Assembly: GCA_036023115.1 (NCBI GenBank)
Contig: JAYKKT010000090.1
Coordinates: 32,286,001-32,350,000 of the forward strand
Direction of reading: 5' to 3'
DNA length: 64,000 nucleotides
From: Brasenia schreberi
Lineage: Eukaryota > Streptophyta > Magnoliopsida > Nymphaeales > Cabombaceae
Below, in pieces: positions 23,444-36,600 of this stretch (position 1 is its first letter; each line of letters starts with the position of its first letter). The notes below the pieces were generated by a model. That model was not told the origin of the DNA. It saw only the letters and a list, made by a program, of their open reading frames with translations, and did not search any database. The position numbers were made by a program, and so were the translations under genes.

Positions 23444-23720
23444 TTATTCTAGCACGGTGATTATTCTAGCAAAAACTGTGGTATTGCAAAACCAGTGACT
23501 GTCAGTAGCCACAGTGCATCCAGCAAGTTTATTTAGCACAAGAAACTTTCGAGTCCATCTCAGGAGACCCTTATGAATGACCAGAATTTGAGCTTGAAAA
23601 ACATTCGATGCTTTGACTGGTGCGCCAACCCTGATGATCCACTCACCCATACTTGTCCTGACATGGGCCCCGATTCCGGCTTTATCTTGTGTGCATGAGA
23701 GGCTTCCATCTAGGTTCAGA
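23444..23720 (-). pseudogene. RNase H-like fragment of a plant L1-type LINE
   Basis: The minus strand reads NLDGSLSCTQDKAGIGAHVR, then GEWIIRVGAPVKASNVFQAQ and ILVIHKGL. The spacing of DGS, AGIGA.R, GEWI and a QA.IL.I..GL stretch is that of the RNase H-like domain found at the C-terminus of plant L1 LINEs and in related host-encoded fragments. The catalytic Asp of DGS is present; the expected Glu of the AE pair is replaced by Gln (QAQ). No RT is seen beside it. Confidence 0.65.
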
Positions 23721-26700
23721 AAAGATCACCAAAACCCAGAGATTCTCTTATATAATCAAAAGAGGAAGATTTGAAAATTTAAGCGTCTCATACAGATTAA
23801 AGTCAATTGGATGAAATATGTGATCTTTAAATTAGCAAAAGATCAAATAATCCTCTCTCCATAAGCTCGAGGCTGCCTTCCACCAGGTTTCATTAACCAG
23901 ACCTATTCGAGCAATATAAAAACTTGAACTAATAGAAAGTAGCAGAATCTTAACCCAATACACTTTTAGGTGCCACGGTAGAGAGAATCAGCGGGAAAAA
24001 GAAAAACTCCATAGGGTGCCAGTGTAGCTTCATGCGTCTCTCCGCAACCCATGAGGAAGTGCCTCATTAATTAGATTACGAACAACACTAAGGCAACATG
24101 ACAGAGCCACAATTGCTCGTGTGGCATGACTAACCATCCCCAGTATTACAGATTCTTGCTCCAGCTGCAGTACCCATGCCAACAACTGCAATTCTCTATG
24201 TTGCTGTTGTACAAATGCGGAGAAGTTGCTGGAAACAATAGAAGGAAAAAAGATACACAGCCAATCGCAAAAGAGGTAGCAACCAGTGCTGCAGAAAAGA
24301 ATGGGGTCAATAATACTTGTAATTAAGTGCTAAGAGATCGTTTGAACAATAACAAATACACCGACAACCATCCCATCATAGATAGTGTTGGCCCAAGCTT
24401 TCTCAAAATTCATGATGGTAAAAATAAACTTACAACAAGAGCAGAAGTCAACCATCGAGCACGGATCTGGTGGACTTGTGTCTGAGTGAAGGAACATTGA
24501 TTATGATTCTCGACTTTGCATCCCAAGCGCAAATCTCATTCCTAGGAGCCTGGCTGTTGTTGCACGAGACATGCTCAGGCTGCATTTTTGTGTTTGTACG
24601 CATGTGTATGTTTGTACGTGTGTCTCTGTGAGAGAAAGCGTCCACAATGGGTTGCTTTACCTTATTTTGCAAAGAAATAGCACTATTCAATTATTGTACG
24701 TGAAGATAATAGTATTATAACTGGAGCAGCCGTTGGTTAACCAAATTTTGGGGAGGATGAATGTAAAAAATGTTGGCCAACATATTTTCTAACATAAAAA
24801 CATCAAGCAATGAATGCTATAGCTCCTCTCCAGAGCAGGTGTTAGCCTATGTCACTGTGCGCATGCAAATGAGAACATAAGAGGTGCACTGGCATGACAC
24901 AGCAACTATCCAAAGAGATGGATGCAGGGATAGAGCGGCATATGAGTATATTTTATATCCATTATTACATAATTGTAATATTGCATAAAACTAACAAACA
25001 AAAAGAAAAATATAGTTTTCATAAGTTAGTTAACTAATTAAGTGATAATCATTAATATTCATGAAGTGTCCTAGCGACAACACTAACCATTTAAAAGAGT
25101 TGAGCCGGATACAGGAGAAATACTGGTGATGGAGTATCAAAATTCCCAACAAAGAGCCAGGGTGCAAGCGTCTATGTGACATAGGCATCAGCTTGAAGTG
25201 CATCAGCATGATTTTCGAATTTCAATCATCTGGGACTCGTCTTACTCTCTCTCCCTCTCTACCCTCGTTTGAGTAGGCCTTATAATATACTAATATACAC
25301 TTTAAAAGTTATCGGGGAGGACCCAAGTACTCTCTTTAAGATCCATCAAACAACTCTTACAGATATTTCCAGACGTGCAACAGCTCATATACAGACATGC
25401 AGAGAATGAGAAATCGATCAAACTGGTTAATGACGTGCAGAGGTACAAGAAACTCTGTGTGTGCAAATGAACAGATAAAAAAAAATGTAGCACCACAGTG
25501 ACTGTTCTGTAATATTTGAAGATATCACAAAGAGGTCAGCAATTTAAAGCTGAATACCAGAAAGTGTCCTGTTATCTTCAATGTCACGTATTTTCAGAAC
25601 CTTGCGATCATAATGAGATGACATCCAACATTTTAAATGTAACACCAACATTCAGAAATAAAATCTCATTATAATTATCCAGTGCACTGCAGCATCTTCA
25701 ATAGATTTTACTTTTCTGATTCCAGTTTTCATTGTAGCTCCATTACTTGGATTTATAAACCCTTTCTAACTACCCTGCGTATTTTTTTCGTAAGGAAAAA
25801 AGTGGACAAAAATTATAGAATCTCTCCAATTTGATCAGAAATCACTAATGAAAACTATGGGATAGCATATACACATTGAACATGATTCAGCCACGTACCT
25901 TTTCTACTTGAAGAAGAAACTACAGGTAAGCCCATTATATTGCATAAAATATGAGCTACTATGGAGGCAATCAAATGACCTGAATATAAGGAAAAGAAAA
26001 TCAATGAGACTAAATAAAACAAAATTCTAACAAAAAAATCACATCACAAAACAATAGCCACAAGACCTTCCAATCATTTAATTTTAGCTAAAAACACCAT
26101 TCAGCACAGTGATGGACCTAAATTCTTTTAGGGTGACAAAGTCAAACGTTCATCTAACACCTGAACATCCCTACAATGCCAAGTTGAAACCAGCTAACAT
26201 GTTAAATGCTGATAAAAGAGGTAAGATGCTTAAGTGGATGGAGGGACGGGTATGTGTCATATACCTTGAATCATATCAAGGATGGAAGAGAAAAAGTGAT
26301 GAAGAAGAATAGAAAAGAAGAAACTTAAATCATGAAATGATCAGCTTCATGGACGGGTACTCTCTACTATTGCTCAACACTCATTGACATATCAACAAAT
26401 GTGAGAAAGTTCTTTAAATATCAAAAATTACCACAAAAAATTCTTTAAAAATGACTATATAGTAAGTTAAAGTCCTATTTATGAGAGAGAGGGGGTCCAA
26501 CTCCATTAACTTGTTATTAACCATTGAGAGATGTCAGTGGCTTACAACAGAAAGGAAGCCAAAAGAATAGATAAAAAAGATGTGTGTTTGCATACGTGCG
26601 TGGAGAGAGAGGGCCAAAACCTGAAGAAATAAGCTTGAAAAAGAATTGGTGTTACTTTTATTGATGATTACACAAGATGATACATACATATGTAGTATAG

Positions 26701-26849
26701 ACACTTCTACCTCAGAGCTGCACCTATGTTAGGCACTGCAACGCTAGACACTGTACTCCCTCCTACTTGTTAGAAGAGAGGAAGAAGGCTGCAGCAGTAC
26801 ACAAGGAAGACTCTCTCCACACACAGCCGTTTATAGTCAATTTCGATAG
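23721..26849. other. Anonymous sequence, no gene recognised
   Basis: About 3 kb with only short reading frames (for example 24126-24326, 24448-24690, 25302-25496, 26109-26312) lacking recognisable domains. A purine/pyrimidine-rich stretch near 25240-25260 and short GT-rich runs near 24590-24620 are the only low-complexity features I see. It could be intergenic or contain untranslated exons. Confidence 0.5.
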
Positions 26850-27238
26850 TGTTAGCATATAGTTTCTGCTTTATTTTATTAAGCAGTTGTTTAGTTACTT
26901 AAGTAGATGTTTTTTAGTTACTTAAGTAGTTGTTTTTAAATGTACCTGTAAATTAGACTCATTAATGGCACTTATGTAATTTAGATTAGTGTAATGCTGG
27001 GGTTTAAAAGGAGGAAACCTTACCAGCAACTTGAATAGAAAAAATGGAGAAAGAGAGAGGGGGTGTGCGGCAGCTCCAAGGTCTGCCGATTACATCTCCA
27101 TTCCATCTTCCAATCTCTTGTTTCTTGATTGTTTGTGTTATATTTGACAAATTTTACATCTATTCCCATTTACTTCTCCTTTTTGTCAGTCTTTGCCATC
27201 TTCCAGCCATTCCAATCAATAAAAGAAAGAGCGAAAAA

Positions 27239-27569
27239 TGGTGAAGAATATGCTTATCTAGTGCTCCTTGTGTTAGTTTTATGTTTTTAGGTATTATTAT
27301 ACTCGCCCGAAACTTTAGGGGCATTTTGGTAATTTTTGGTACTAGGGGTATTTTGGTCTTTTTGGTCAAATTCCATTTTACAACTTCCAATATAAGGGCT
27401 GGTATATTGTATTAGATTAAGTGAGGTTGTGTTGTAAGAGAGAGTAGAGAAGAGGGGGGGCGGCCTCCATTAGAGGTCCGCCCCTTCCTTCAATCCCTGA
27501 TTTTTCTTCCTTAATATTAGTATTATTTTGTGTGTTTAATCTTCTGCAATGCTTCTCTGAATTACAACA
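27239..27569 (+). repeat. LTR-like insertion related to the short LTR element
   Basis: TGGTGAAGAATATGCTTATC through to TTACAACA resembles the LTR at 12562-12908. Shared blocks are GAAGAATATGC, TCTAGTG.TC.TTGTGTTAG, the GGCATTTTGGTAA runs and the GGGGCGGCCTCCATT block. It separates two parts of the hAT arm that are adjacent in the opposite arm at 58110-58150. No clear target duplication was found, so the exact ends are tentative. Confidence 0.7.
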
Positions 27570-27979
27570 CAAACATAGGTAATATTACTTTAAGTTTTTA
27601 ACTATTACTCCCTTGTTTGTGAAACTGAATGTGTTTAATTCCTTTAATTGGTCCTGCACAGTTTCTTTAATTGTTTATTTGTTAATGATGCCTCGTCTAA
27701 GTCCGCATGGAGCCATGAGTCCCTCTTAAAACTTTGTTGGTGGCCTTTCTAAAAGGGTCTTCAAAATGTGATTGATCTTTCTATTTTTGTTAAGCACTTG
27801 GGATGCATAATATCATTGATCCTTCTGTTCTTGTTTGTTTATGGTCAAACATTATTTATTTTTATGTCTAATATATATGCTAGTGATAGTACTTTGTCCG
27901 CTTCTATCACTAGTAAAATTGCATTTGGTATAATTATTGTGGTTTGTTACAAAAGTCTTATTTTAAAGTGAAATGTAAG

Positions 27980-28484
27980 GGAAAATAAATGAATAAGAAC
28001 TCTATAAACAATGAGGCTTCTTATAATGATTGTTACTGAATAACGAATGTTGCTCAAGATGTCATTGCTATTAAATTTCATCATTAATCATTCTATGAGG
28101 TTAGCAATGTATAACCAATTTGTGCATCCAAAGTTAATGATACAAGATTTGCTTCGATGATATATTAAAAAGATGAAAATCAAGTGGTCTCATTATAAAG
28201 ATGATGATGTTCCAAAGGTTGTTGGTGTGAAAGATATGATTTTGAATGATCTTTGGTGGGATAAGATTGATTATATTTTAAACTTCATAAAACCTATTTA
28301 TTATATATTTCAATTATGTGATACTCGTAAGTCAGTCCATTTGGTTTATGAAAAATGGTACTCTATGATTGAGAATTCAGCTAATAATCAACATATGAAG
28401 GCAAAGAGAGTAGTGTATATTTCACCTTCTATTGATATTCTAATTGGACCAAAAGTTACACACCACTTCACATTGCTTGGCTAA
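27980..28484 (+). pseudogene. hAT transposase remnant (DUF659-type region)
   Basis: The open piece 28173-28484 includes VKDMILNDLWWDKIDYILNF, then KPIYYIFQLCDTRKS, VHLVYEKWYSMIE. The pattern of W..I.Y.L.F.KP.Y..L..CDT..P.LH.VYE.W..MIE is that of plant hAT transposases after the DUF659 domain. Upstream pieces from 27980 are frameshifted. An identical copy lies at 56036-56540 because of the flanking duplication. Confidence 0.8.
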
Positions 28485-28544
28485 TTCTCTAAATCTGAGG
28501 AGAACTCTTTTAACTTTGAACTTATAAACAACTTTTTTTTTGTT

Positions 28545-29447
28545 TGATTATTAGCTGACTTTACTTGCTTTATCATAGAGTTCTATTTCTCATAAACCAA
28601 ATCAAGGAATGACTTATTAGTATCGCATAACCGAAACATATCATAAATAGGCTTGTGAAGTTTAAATATAATCAATCTTATTCCACCAAAGATCATTCAA
28701 AATCATATCTTTCACAACAATAGCCTTTTGAACGTCATCATCTTTATAATGAGATCATTAATCATTGATAATCATTCTTTAAAGATCACGCTTGATGGTT
28801 TCATCTTTTTAACATAAGGATCGTCAAAGCAAATCTTGTATCAGTAACAAGTAACTTTAGATGCACAAATTGGTTATACATTGTTAACCTCATAGAATGA
28901 TTAATGATAAAGTTTAATAGCAATGATCTTTTCAACAACATTTGTTATCTAGTAACACTCGTTATAAAAAGCCTCATTGTTTATAGAGTTCTTAGAATAA
29001 CAAATATTTTTCAAAACAAGGTTTAATGTATGTACTACACATGGCATCCAAAAAATATTAAGATAAACTAATCCATTAATCATCTCCACAGCTCTATAAA
29101 CCGTTGCATTATCTGTTATAACTTGCACAACATTTTGAGATCCAATCTTTTCATAATTTCATCCGCAACAAAGTTGTTGAGCAATCAATAAACCTTAAAA
29201 ACATAGACCTTGCGTCTAAAATATCTATAAAGTTAATCAAAAGTCTTCTTTGTACATTAATGCATCCATATATAATTATGATCACTCCCTTTTCTAGCAA
29301 AGTGTCTTTTAATAGGTTGAAGTAATATCATTAAATGAGTTTTCTCTCTCTGCAATAATATAGTCTCGACAATATTATAACTAGATGAAACAAAACACGA
29401 AATTGAGGTGTTACAAGCATATTTGAATGCACTGACATTGTAACTAG
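28545..29447 (-). pseudogene. hAT transposase remnant, opposite strand
   Basis: The reverse complement around 29010-29150 reads GSQNVVQVITDNATVYRAVE, then FWMPCVVHTLNLVLKNI, the conserved hAT core (VVQVVTDNA...TPCAAHCI.L.L..I) that carries part of the catalytic centre. Continuing on the minus strand it passes into the W..I.Y....KPIYD block near 28640-28720. Stops and frameshifts are present. It is duplicated at 56601-57503. Confidence 0.82.
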
Positions 29448-29457
29448 ATTGTGCCTT

Positions 29458-32400
29458 ATCAGATCCGTGACTATCGCAGCGGTCAACGCCGGCGATATAA
29501 TATGCAACGAAGAGTCAACAGACTCTTAGGACGTCAACCGTACCAAGAAGTTCTGGAAACCCATATTCAGCCAGAACAGCAACTCCAGCGCTCTCTCAGA
29601 GACCGCGCTACCATGGTGCCCGCGGAAATTTTATATAACTCCAGATCAGACACCAACCAGCATCAAGTGTACCAACATCTCTCAGAAGAGGCCATATCAT
29701 GCCTCGACGGACAGCAGGTTGATAGACCTTTTATTCAACCGTCCAGTTACCAGGAATTACAGAGAACCGGTTTTCGGTTCATTCACATCGGACTTGCTCA
29801 AGTTCGACTACAGATCCTACACAGAAGAGACGAAGGCACACAAGCCTTAATCGTCTTCAGAGACACCAGATGGCAGAATGACCAAGCCATTTTTGCAACC
29901 ATGGAAGTCGACTTGGCACAGGGCCATCAAATTACATTCATCATACCAGATACAATCATGACCCTCAGAGACTTCTACTATAATTTTCAGATATCCATCC
30001 AAACAAGAGGATATCAAAATTGGAGAAACGGTGAGGCCAACCTTATCGTAACGAGAGGATTAATAGGACGCCTATCCAACACGCCAAACATGGCGTTCGC
30101 CTATCAGATTAACCAAGTGACAGATTATCTGGCAAGCAGAGGAGTCACTGCACTCCCCGGACGGCGCATCTCAAGTCAAGGCCTTCACAGCCTAGACTGG
30201 ATCATTTCCGATTCAACAATTCCACAACCAGTTCAACCACGGGAGGTGGATACCAGAAATCTAATTGATGGACGCGTTGCCATCAGATTCTCCAATTACG
30301 AAGTGACCTCTGAACAAATACCAGAGGAAGAAGAAGAGCTACAGCAAACCATTGCTGTCTTATTCACTAATGCAGAGGAGGAAGATGAAGATGATGATCT
30401 TCAGTATTATAAATACCTCGCTGCTGCAAGGAATGACGGTCCTATTTTTGATGAAGGACCTAAATTCGATGAGTCACCGGATGAAGAAGAGAACTTCATC
30501 AACCCATTTGCTACGGATGAGAAGACGTTTGCTCTTGAAGAAGAACTGGAATACCCTGTATTCCATGATTTACACAAAAGATTAGCAGCCTCATCGTCAT
30601 CATCTCCGTCAGCCGTGACTTCAGTCTATAATCCTGCCACTCGGGATACTCAAATGAGTGCCCCCGGATATCCACCAGCCACCGGACAGACACCCCCAAT
30701 CAGACCAAATTTCAGTGGTGCCTCCAGCAGCCACACCAAATTCAAAAGAGGAATAAATGATGAAATGTGGAACCTTCCTTCTGCAAAACAACAGCAAGGA
30801 GCCATCTTTGTTATTCCACAACAGATTGGACTATTTCACGACGTATTCTCACGTTGGGAGTCCATTACAAGAAATCTTGTGGCAGAAAAAGGATTTACAG
30901 ACGCCAGAGATAAGGCAGATTTCATTGAAAATCTCCTTGGTGAGATTGAAAAGCTTATCTGGATACAGTGGCGTATGAAATATCAGACTGAATATGAACA
31001 TCTGCTCTCTACAGCAGATGGAAGGGAAGGAACGAACAATATACTTGCGCAAATGCGATTGGTCTTTTCCTTAGAAGACCCATCACAAGGCACAACTGGA
31101 ATTCAGGATCAAGCATATCGAGACCTCGAACGCTTATCCTGCAACAACCTCCGGTACATTGTTGAGTATATGAATGACTATCTCCGGTTAGCAGCAAAGA
31201 CCGGAAGAGTATGGATTTCCGAAGAAATCTCGGAGAAATTTTGGATGAAGATGCCAAGAGATCTTGGCAACAGAATTAAGCAGGGATTTGATGAAAAATA
31301 CCCTACTGTTAAGATTGGATTGGTACCCCGGATCTTATATGCGTATCAATACCTGGAGCAAGAATGCAAGGATGCAGCGTTCAAACGCTCATTGAAAAAT
31401 TTATCATTCTGCTCACAAATCCCAATTCCCGGTTATTATGAAAATTCTGGAAAGAAAAAGTATGGCCTGAGGCGATCAACTACATACAAGGGCAAGCCTC
31501 ACCAATCACATGCCCGCGTAGAAAAAGAAGCATTTACTCAGAAACAAGAAATGCAAATGCTATCTATGCGGTGATGAAGGGCATTTTGCTCGTGAATGCC
31601 CCAATGAGAAGAGAAATGTGAAGCGAATGGCCATTTTCGAAGGATTGGAGATACCAGATGATTTTGAAATCATCTCTGTCAGTGAAGGAGAAGCTGACAG
31701 TGACGCTATATACTCCATTTCTGAAAATGAAGAAATTGATGAATCCCTGGAACACAAAATCCAGACTCTCAGTCTTCACATGCTTCATATCAAGCGGCTC
31801 GGGGAAGATAAATTGGATAGCTATCGACCTAGCATCCTCTTACCCCTGGAACAAATGACGTGCCAACATACTTGGCTTCACAACCAAGTTTTGGACAACA
31901 TTATATGCTGCTGTTGCAAACGTCCGACGATGAAAAGAGCACGAATCAACTGCTCTTCCTGCAATATCGTCGCCTGTGGCCTCTGTGGCCCTCATTATTT
32001 CAATAAGCAAGTCCCTGTTGAACCAATTCAACAAACTGCTATGGATCCAGCCAAATTCCGCAACATCATTAGAGCTCAAGCGGAATATATCCAATGGTGC
32101 GAAGCTGAAATCACCAGATTACAACTTCTGCTCGATTATCGTCAAAATCAGGCCCTAGAACAGGACCTACAGGCAGATCTGGACCAGCTCAAGCCACCCA
32201 AAAACAAAGGCGTCATTATTCATGACGACGATGATGAACTCTATGCCCTCCACAATACAGAGCTCACCCACACAGCGGCAGATGGTGGGAAGAAGGTAAT
32301 TCGCAATCGACTGTACAATTTGATCGTTCAGTTTGAAATCCCAGGCGTTCCCCCATTCAAAGCTCGCGCTATTCTCGATACTGGCGCAACAACCTGTTGC

Positions 32401-32779
32401 ATTGATGAAAAATCGATACCGGTAGCAGCTTTGGAGGATAACACTTTTACAGTTCAATTTACTGGCGTTAATTCAAAGCAAAACGCCAACAAGAAACTGA
32501 AATATGGGAAGATGATGATTGGAGAAAATCAGTTCAGAATCCCATACACCTATGCATTCCCCATGCAGCTTGAAGGAGAGATCCAGATGATCATCGGCTG
32601 CAATTTCATTAGGGCTATGCAAGGCGGATTACGAATTGAAGGTGACACAATTACTTTTTACAAAAATGTCACAGTAATACAAGCACAACAAAGTGCAACT
32701 ATCTCAGCCTTTGTTCAAGATATGAATGATTTGGAGCACATCCAACTCCAAGAGGCTGTACATTATACTGCAGGACCAA
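29458..32779 (+). pseudogene. Copy A: truncated viral polyprotein
   Basis: Viral sequence starts 28 codons into the polyprotein (IRDYRSGQRR) after a 10-base filler and ends just after the protease domain (AVHYTAGP), so the start codon, RT and RNase H are absent. Movement and capsid regions are present. A 2-base deletion near 31521 in the basic stretch before the zinc finger shifts the frame; the downstream frame is open from 31618 to 32787. The equivalent region in copy C is 39274-42627. Copy A lacks C's 30-bp duplication. The junction with copy B at 32779 has at most 1-2 bases of overlap and inverts orientation. Confidence 0.93.
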
Positions 32780-33210
32780 TAATATAGGTTGCTAGCGGAA
32801 GTTACAGGATTTGAGCAGAGGACGGCGCCTCTAGCTCGCGATAAGACAGGATAAGACAGGTTATTACTACGGGGACTTACCGGAAAACTTAAGACGACGT
32901 CGGATGCTTGGAGAGAACTGCGAGAGAGAGAAGAGAGAGAACTGAAAATACTCCGGATTGCTTCTGATTGATTTTCTCTGTGTTATGTTACAACTGAGAG
33001 GGGAGCCCCTTATATAGGCTCGAACTTAGTGGAATGCACGTAATAAGATTCGTGCAGTACAATAATGCGTGCGTGGTACAATAATGCACGCCGAAAGTAA
33101 GATGCGTAGTACAATAATACACGCCGAAAGTAAAAGTAGTACAGTACTAATAAAGTAGAAAAAGCAGATGCTCTGGGTCCACATAGCTTCCGCAGTAAGC
33201 AAGGCATCTT
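32780..33210 (-). promoter_or_regulatory. Copy B: antisense viral promoter and start of leader
   Basis: The reverse complement of the viral promoter. The TATA box (TATATAAG on the minus strand) lies at 33010-33017, with the repeated CTTTCGGCGTG motifs at about 33080-33130. The transcript leader would run leftward to 32780, where it is cut by the junction with copy A. The leader sequence is lost before the primer-binding site. Confidence 0.85.
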
Positions 33211-33215
33211 CTTTA

Positions 33216-33623
33216 TCAGATTTGGATCAGATTCGTCTGTATTGCTGATAAAGTTGATGTGACTTCTGCCAGTTGATGTGATATTTCCTGCAGCAACTTT
33301 TTGTGATCTGTCCAGTAGTTATCTTTGGTTCCAATGAGCTGGCATATTTGTATTTTCATATGGTTGATTTGCTGCACAGCTTCCAAACTTTGCTGGACTT
33401 GATCATACGCCTTCTTTTCTAGAAGGTGGAGATCTGTGCCCAAGGCACCGAACTCATCGAGTCTGATTCCTCTTGACTCAATTTTCTCGTTCCAGAGGCC
33501 TGCTGCCTCGGGGTGACGCTTGATGAGGACTGTTTTGAACTGGAGAGCATACTGATCATGTGGTTGCAGGTCTGTTGAACTTTGTTTATCATGGAAGCAG
33601 AGTGGGCAGATTTTGCTTTCCAT
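33216..33623 (-). CDS. Copy B: 135-codon 3' ORF (P4-like), intact
   Basis: An open frame that overlaps the polyprotein end in another frame and runs beyond its stop. The protein starts with MESKICPLCF (a CxxC pair) and has a heptad-like second half (LHLLEKKAYDQVQQSLEAVQ and KKLLQEISHQLAEV) suggestive of coiled coil. It differs from the C and E copies by a Tyr for Ser near residue 25. I do not recognise a family. Placement after RNase H is unlike badnavirus ORF1, but the coiled-coil content and size would be compatible with a moved ORF1; that is inference. Confidence 0.7.
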   Translation of the reverse strand: MESKICPLCFHDKQSSTDLQPHDQYALQFKTVLIKRHPEAAGLWNEKIESRGIRLDEFGALGTDLHLLEKKAYDQVQQSLEAVQQINHMKIQICQLIGTKDNYWTDHKKLLQEISHQLAEVTSTLSAIQTNLIQI

Positions 33624-36600
33624 TCCTGCATGAAATTCACAAAATCATTAATAATTAAATTGTGCTCTTCTGTTAACTCTTCCTCATTGATGATCACCAT
33701 GATCATCCTGGAGAGTGCGTCTGCTAGGACATTATCTTTTCCGTCGATGTGTTCAAAGTAGACGGTTATTCCTAATCCAGTGATAAAATCAATGAAAGCT
33801 ATCCATCTGATTCTGGATGGCTTATTCATATTTGATTTGTTGAAGAAGCTGATTATCGCTTGGCAATCTGTTCTGATGAGCAGTTCTTTTTGCTCCAGAT
33901 AGTACAGCTTCAAACTCTCAAGACTGTTCATTACAGCGAAGATCTCAGCATCAATGGAAGATTTTGGTGGGTCAAATTTCCCACTAGCATAGGCACATGG
34001 TTTTTCCATTGTTCTGGGGTCATTTTTCATAGGTTTCCATTTGCAGACCCCGCCCCATCCGTCCATACATCCATCTGTTTCCAAAACAATGAAACATTGT
34101 TGTGGTGGTATGGAGAGTGGTGGTAATTGCTGGACTTGCTTTTTAATCTGTTGAACGAGTTTCCAGTCTTGCTCGTTCATACGTTTCTCGCCCGTTGGGC
34201 TCGTCTTGCTGTATAAGGGTGCTAATAATCTGCCCAAATTGGGAATAAAATGCCTGGCATAATTGAGAATTCCAAGCCATGACCGTAAGCCTGTTTTGGT
34301 GTTCAATTCTGCGTCAGTCTTTTCTAACACCTTCTGAATGATATTCGGCTGGAGTTGAATTTCTCCTTTGCCGATGATGGCTCCAAGGAATTCAATGGAC
34401 TTCTGGCCAACTGTCATTTTTGTTGGACTCAATATCAGGCCATTCTGCTGGCACTTGTCAATCAAGATTCTTAAATGTTTTGCATGCGCGTCTTCTGATT
34501 CGGAGAAGACAAGAATGTCGTCTATGTAGACGGCAATGAAGTCTTCAGTTCCCTTAAAACAATTGTCCATCTTTCTTTGAAAGACGGCAGGCGCATTCTT
34601 CAGTCCAAATGGCATTACCAGCCATTCGTATAGTCCTTGAGGTACCCAAAATGCAGTTAGGGGTACTGATTCAGGGTCCATCATAACTTGGTGGAAGCCG
34701 CTCTTTAGATCAAACTTTGAGTAGATGTTGCTTCCAGCGACTTTCTTCAAAATGGAGTTTATGCCGGGAAGGGAATACTGGTCTTTTTCTGTATTGTCAT
34801 TTAGACGACGATAGTTGAAGACCATTCTTTCTTTTCCCTTTTTGACTTCACCGGTTTTGGGGTCTTGAGTAGTATCGGAATGGACAATGATCGCCGTGGT
34901 CCGGTGTTGACTATTTGATGGTCGAATGACTCCCAATTGTAGTAACGCATTCACATGTTTGGCAAATGCTTCCTTCATCTGTGGCGTTACTTGCTTGAGT
35001 GGTTTGTCTTCTATGACAAAGTTAGGATTCTTCAGGATGATTTTGCATGTGATCCTGTTTTTCTCCCAGTGTTTGAGGGGGTTGTCTCCAATGAATCCTG
35101 TTTCTCTTAACTTTTCAAAAATTGCAGAGAATTTCTTTTGGAAATTCTCTGGGGTTGGTCCTGCGGTATAATGTACAGCCTCTTGGAGTTGGATGTGCTC
35201 CAAATCATCCATATCTTGAACAAAGGCTGAGATAGTTGCACTTTGTTGTGCTTGTATTACTGTGACATTTTTGTAAAAAGTAATTGTGTCACCTTCAATT
35301 CGTAATCCGCCTTGCATAGCCCTAATGAAATTGCAGCCGATGATCATCTGGATCTCTCCTCCAAGCTGCATGGGGAATGCATAGGTGTATGGGATTCTGA
35401 ACTGATTTTCTCCAATCATCATCTTCCCATATTTCAGTTTCTTGTTGGCGTTTTGCTTTGAATTAACGCCAGTAAATTGAACTGTAAAAGTGTTATCCTC
35501 CAAAGCTGCTACCGGTATCGATTTTTCATCAATGCAACAGGTTGTTGCGCCAGTATCGAGAATAGCGCGAGCTTTGAATGGGGGAACGCCTGGGATTTCA
35601 AACTGAACGATCAAATTGTACAGTCGATTGCGAATTACCTTCTTCCCACCATCTGCCGCTGTGTGGGTGAGCTCTGTATTGTGGAGGGCATAGAGTTCAT
35701 CATCGTCGTCATGAATAATGACGCCTTTGTTTTTGGGTGGCTTGAGCTGGTCCAGATCTGCCTGTAGGTCCTGTTCTAGGGCCTGATTTTGACGATAATC
35801 GAGCAGAAGTTGTAATCTGGTGATTTCAGCTTCGCACCATTGGATATATTCCGCTTGAGCTCTAATGATGTTGCGGAATTTGGCTGGATCCATAGCAGTT
35901 TGTTGAATTGGTTCAACAGGGACTTGCTTATTGAAATAATGAGGGCCACAGAGGCCACAGGCGACGATATTGCAGGAAGAGCAGTTGATTCGTGCTCTTT
36001 TCATCGTCGGACGTTTGCAACAGCAGCATATAATGTTGTCCAAAACTTGGTTGTGAAGCCAAGTATGTTGGCACGTCATTTGTTCCAGGGGTAAGAGGAT
36101 GCTAGGTCGATAGCTATCCAATTTATCTTCCCCGAGCCGCTTGATATGAAGCATGTGAAGACTGAGAGTCTGGATTTTGTGTTCCAGGGATTCATCAATT
36201 TCTTCATTTTCAGAAATGGAGTATATAGCGTCACTGTCAGCTTCTCCTTCACTGACAGAGATGATTTCAAAATCATCTGGTATCTCCAATCCTTCGAAAA
36301 TGGCCCCATTCGCTTCACATTTCTCTTCTCATTGGGGCATTCACGAGCAAAATGCCCTTCATCACCGCATAGATAGCATTTGCATTTCTTATTTCTGAGT
36401 AAATGCTTCTTTTTCTCTACGCGGGCATGTGATTGGTGAGGCTTGCCCTTGTATGTAGTTGATCGCCTCAGGCCATACTTTTTCTTTCCAGAATTTTCAT
36501 AATAACCGGGAATTGGGATTTGTGAGCAGAATGATAAATTTTTCAATGAGCGTTTGAACGCTGCATCCTTGCATTCTTGCTCCAGGTATTGATACGCATA

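Larger units (their letters stand above)
27166..29447. mobile_element. hAT foldback remnant, left part
   Basis: Two hAT transposase pseudogene segments face each other. The plus-strand segment (about 27590-28484) and a minus-strand segment (about 28545-29447) are diverged inverted copies. For example, the plus block AAAGATATGATTTTGAATGA near 28230 matches the reverse complement of 28690-28720. The outer left sequence near 27170-27235 matches the reverse complement of 58130-58165, so the element originally ran on into what is now 57504-58165. The viral cluster and a 1,665-bp duplication separate the two parts. Terminal inverted repeats and an 8-bp target duplication typical of hAT were not identified. 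Confidence 0.72.
27783..29447 (+). repeat. Left copy of 1,665-bp direct repeat flanking the viral cluster
   Basis: 27783-29447 aligns without gaps to 55839-57503 (constant offset 28056), with no difference in the lines I compared. It contains hAT remnants only, no viral sequence. The two copies bracket the pararetrovirus cluster exactly: virus begins 10 bases after this copy ends and stops 21 bases before the other starts. Confidence 0.93.

Noticed and set aside
24126..26312. Short open frames of 60-80 codons
   Set aside because: No start context, domain or repeat evidence; lengths expected by chance in AT-rich plant DNA.
26850..27150. Possible solo LTR (TGTTAGCATA...TTTGACA)
   Set aside because: No matching target duplication and no second copy to compare; not strong enough to list as a feature.
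33860..34126. Open frames antisense to the viral polyprotein that recur in every copy
   Set aside because: They recur because the copies are near-identical; they are shadows of the RT-RNase H coding frame.
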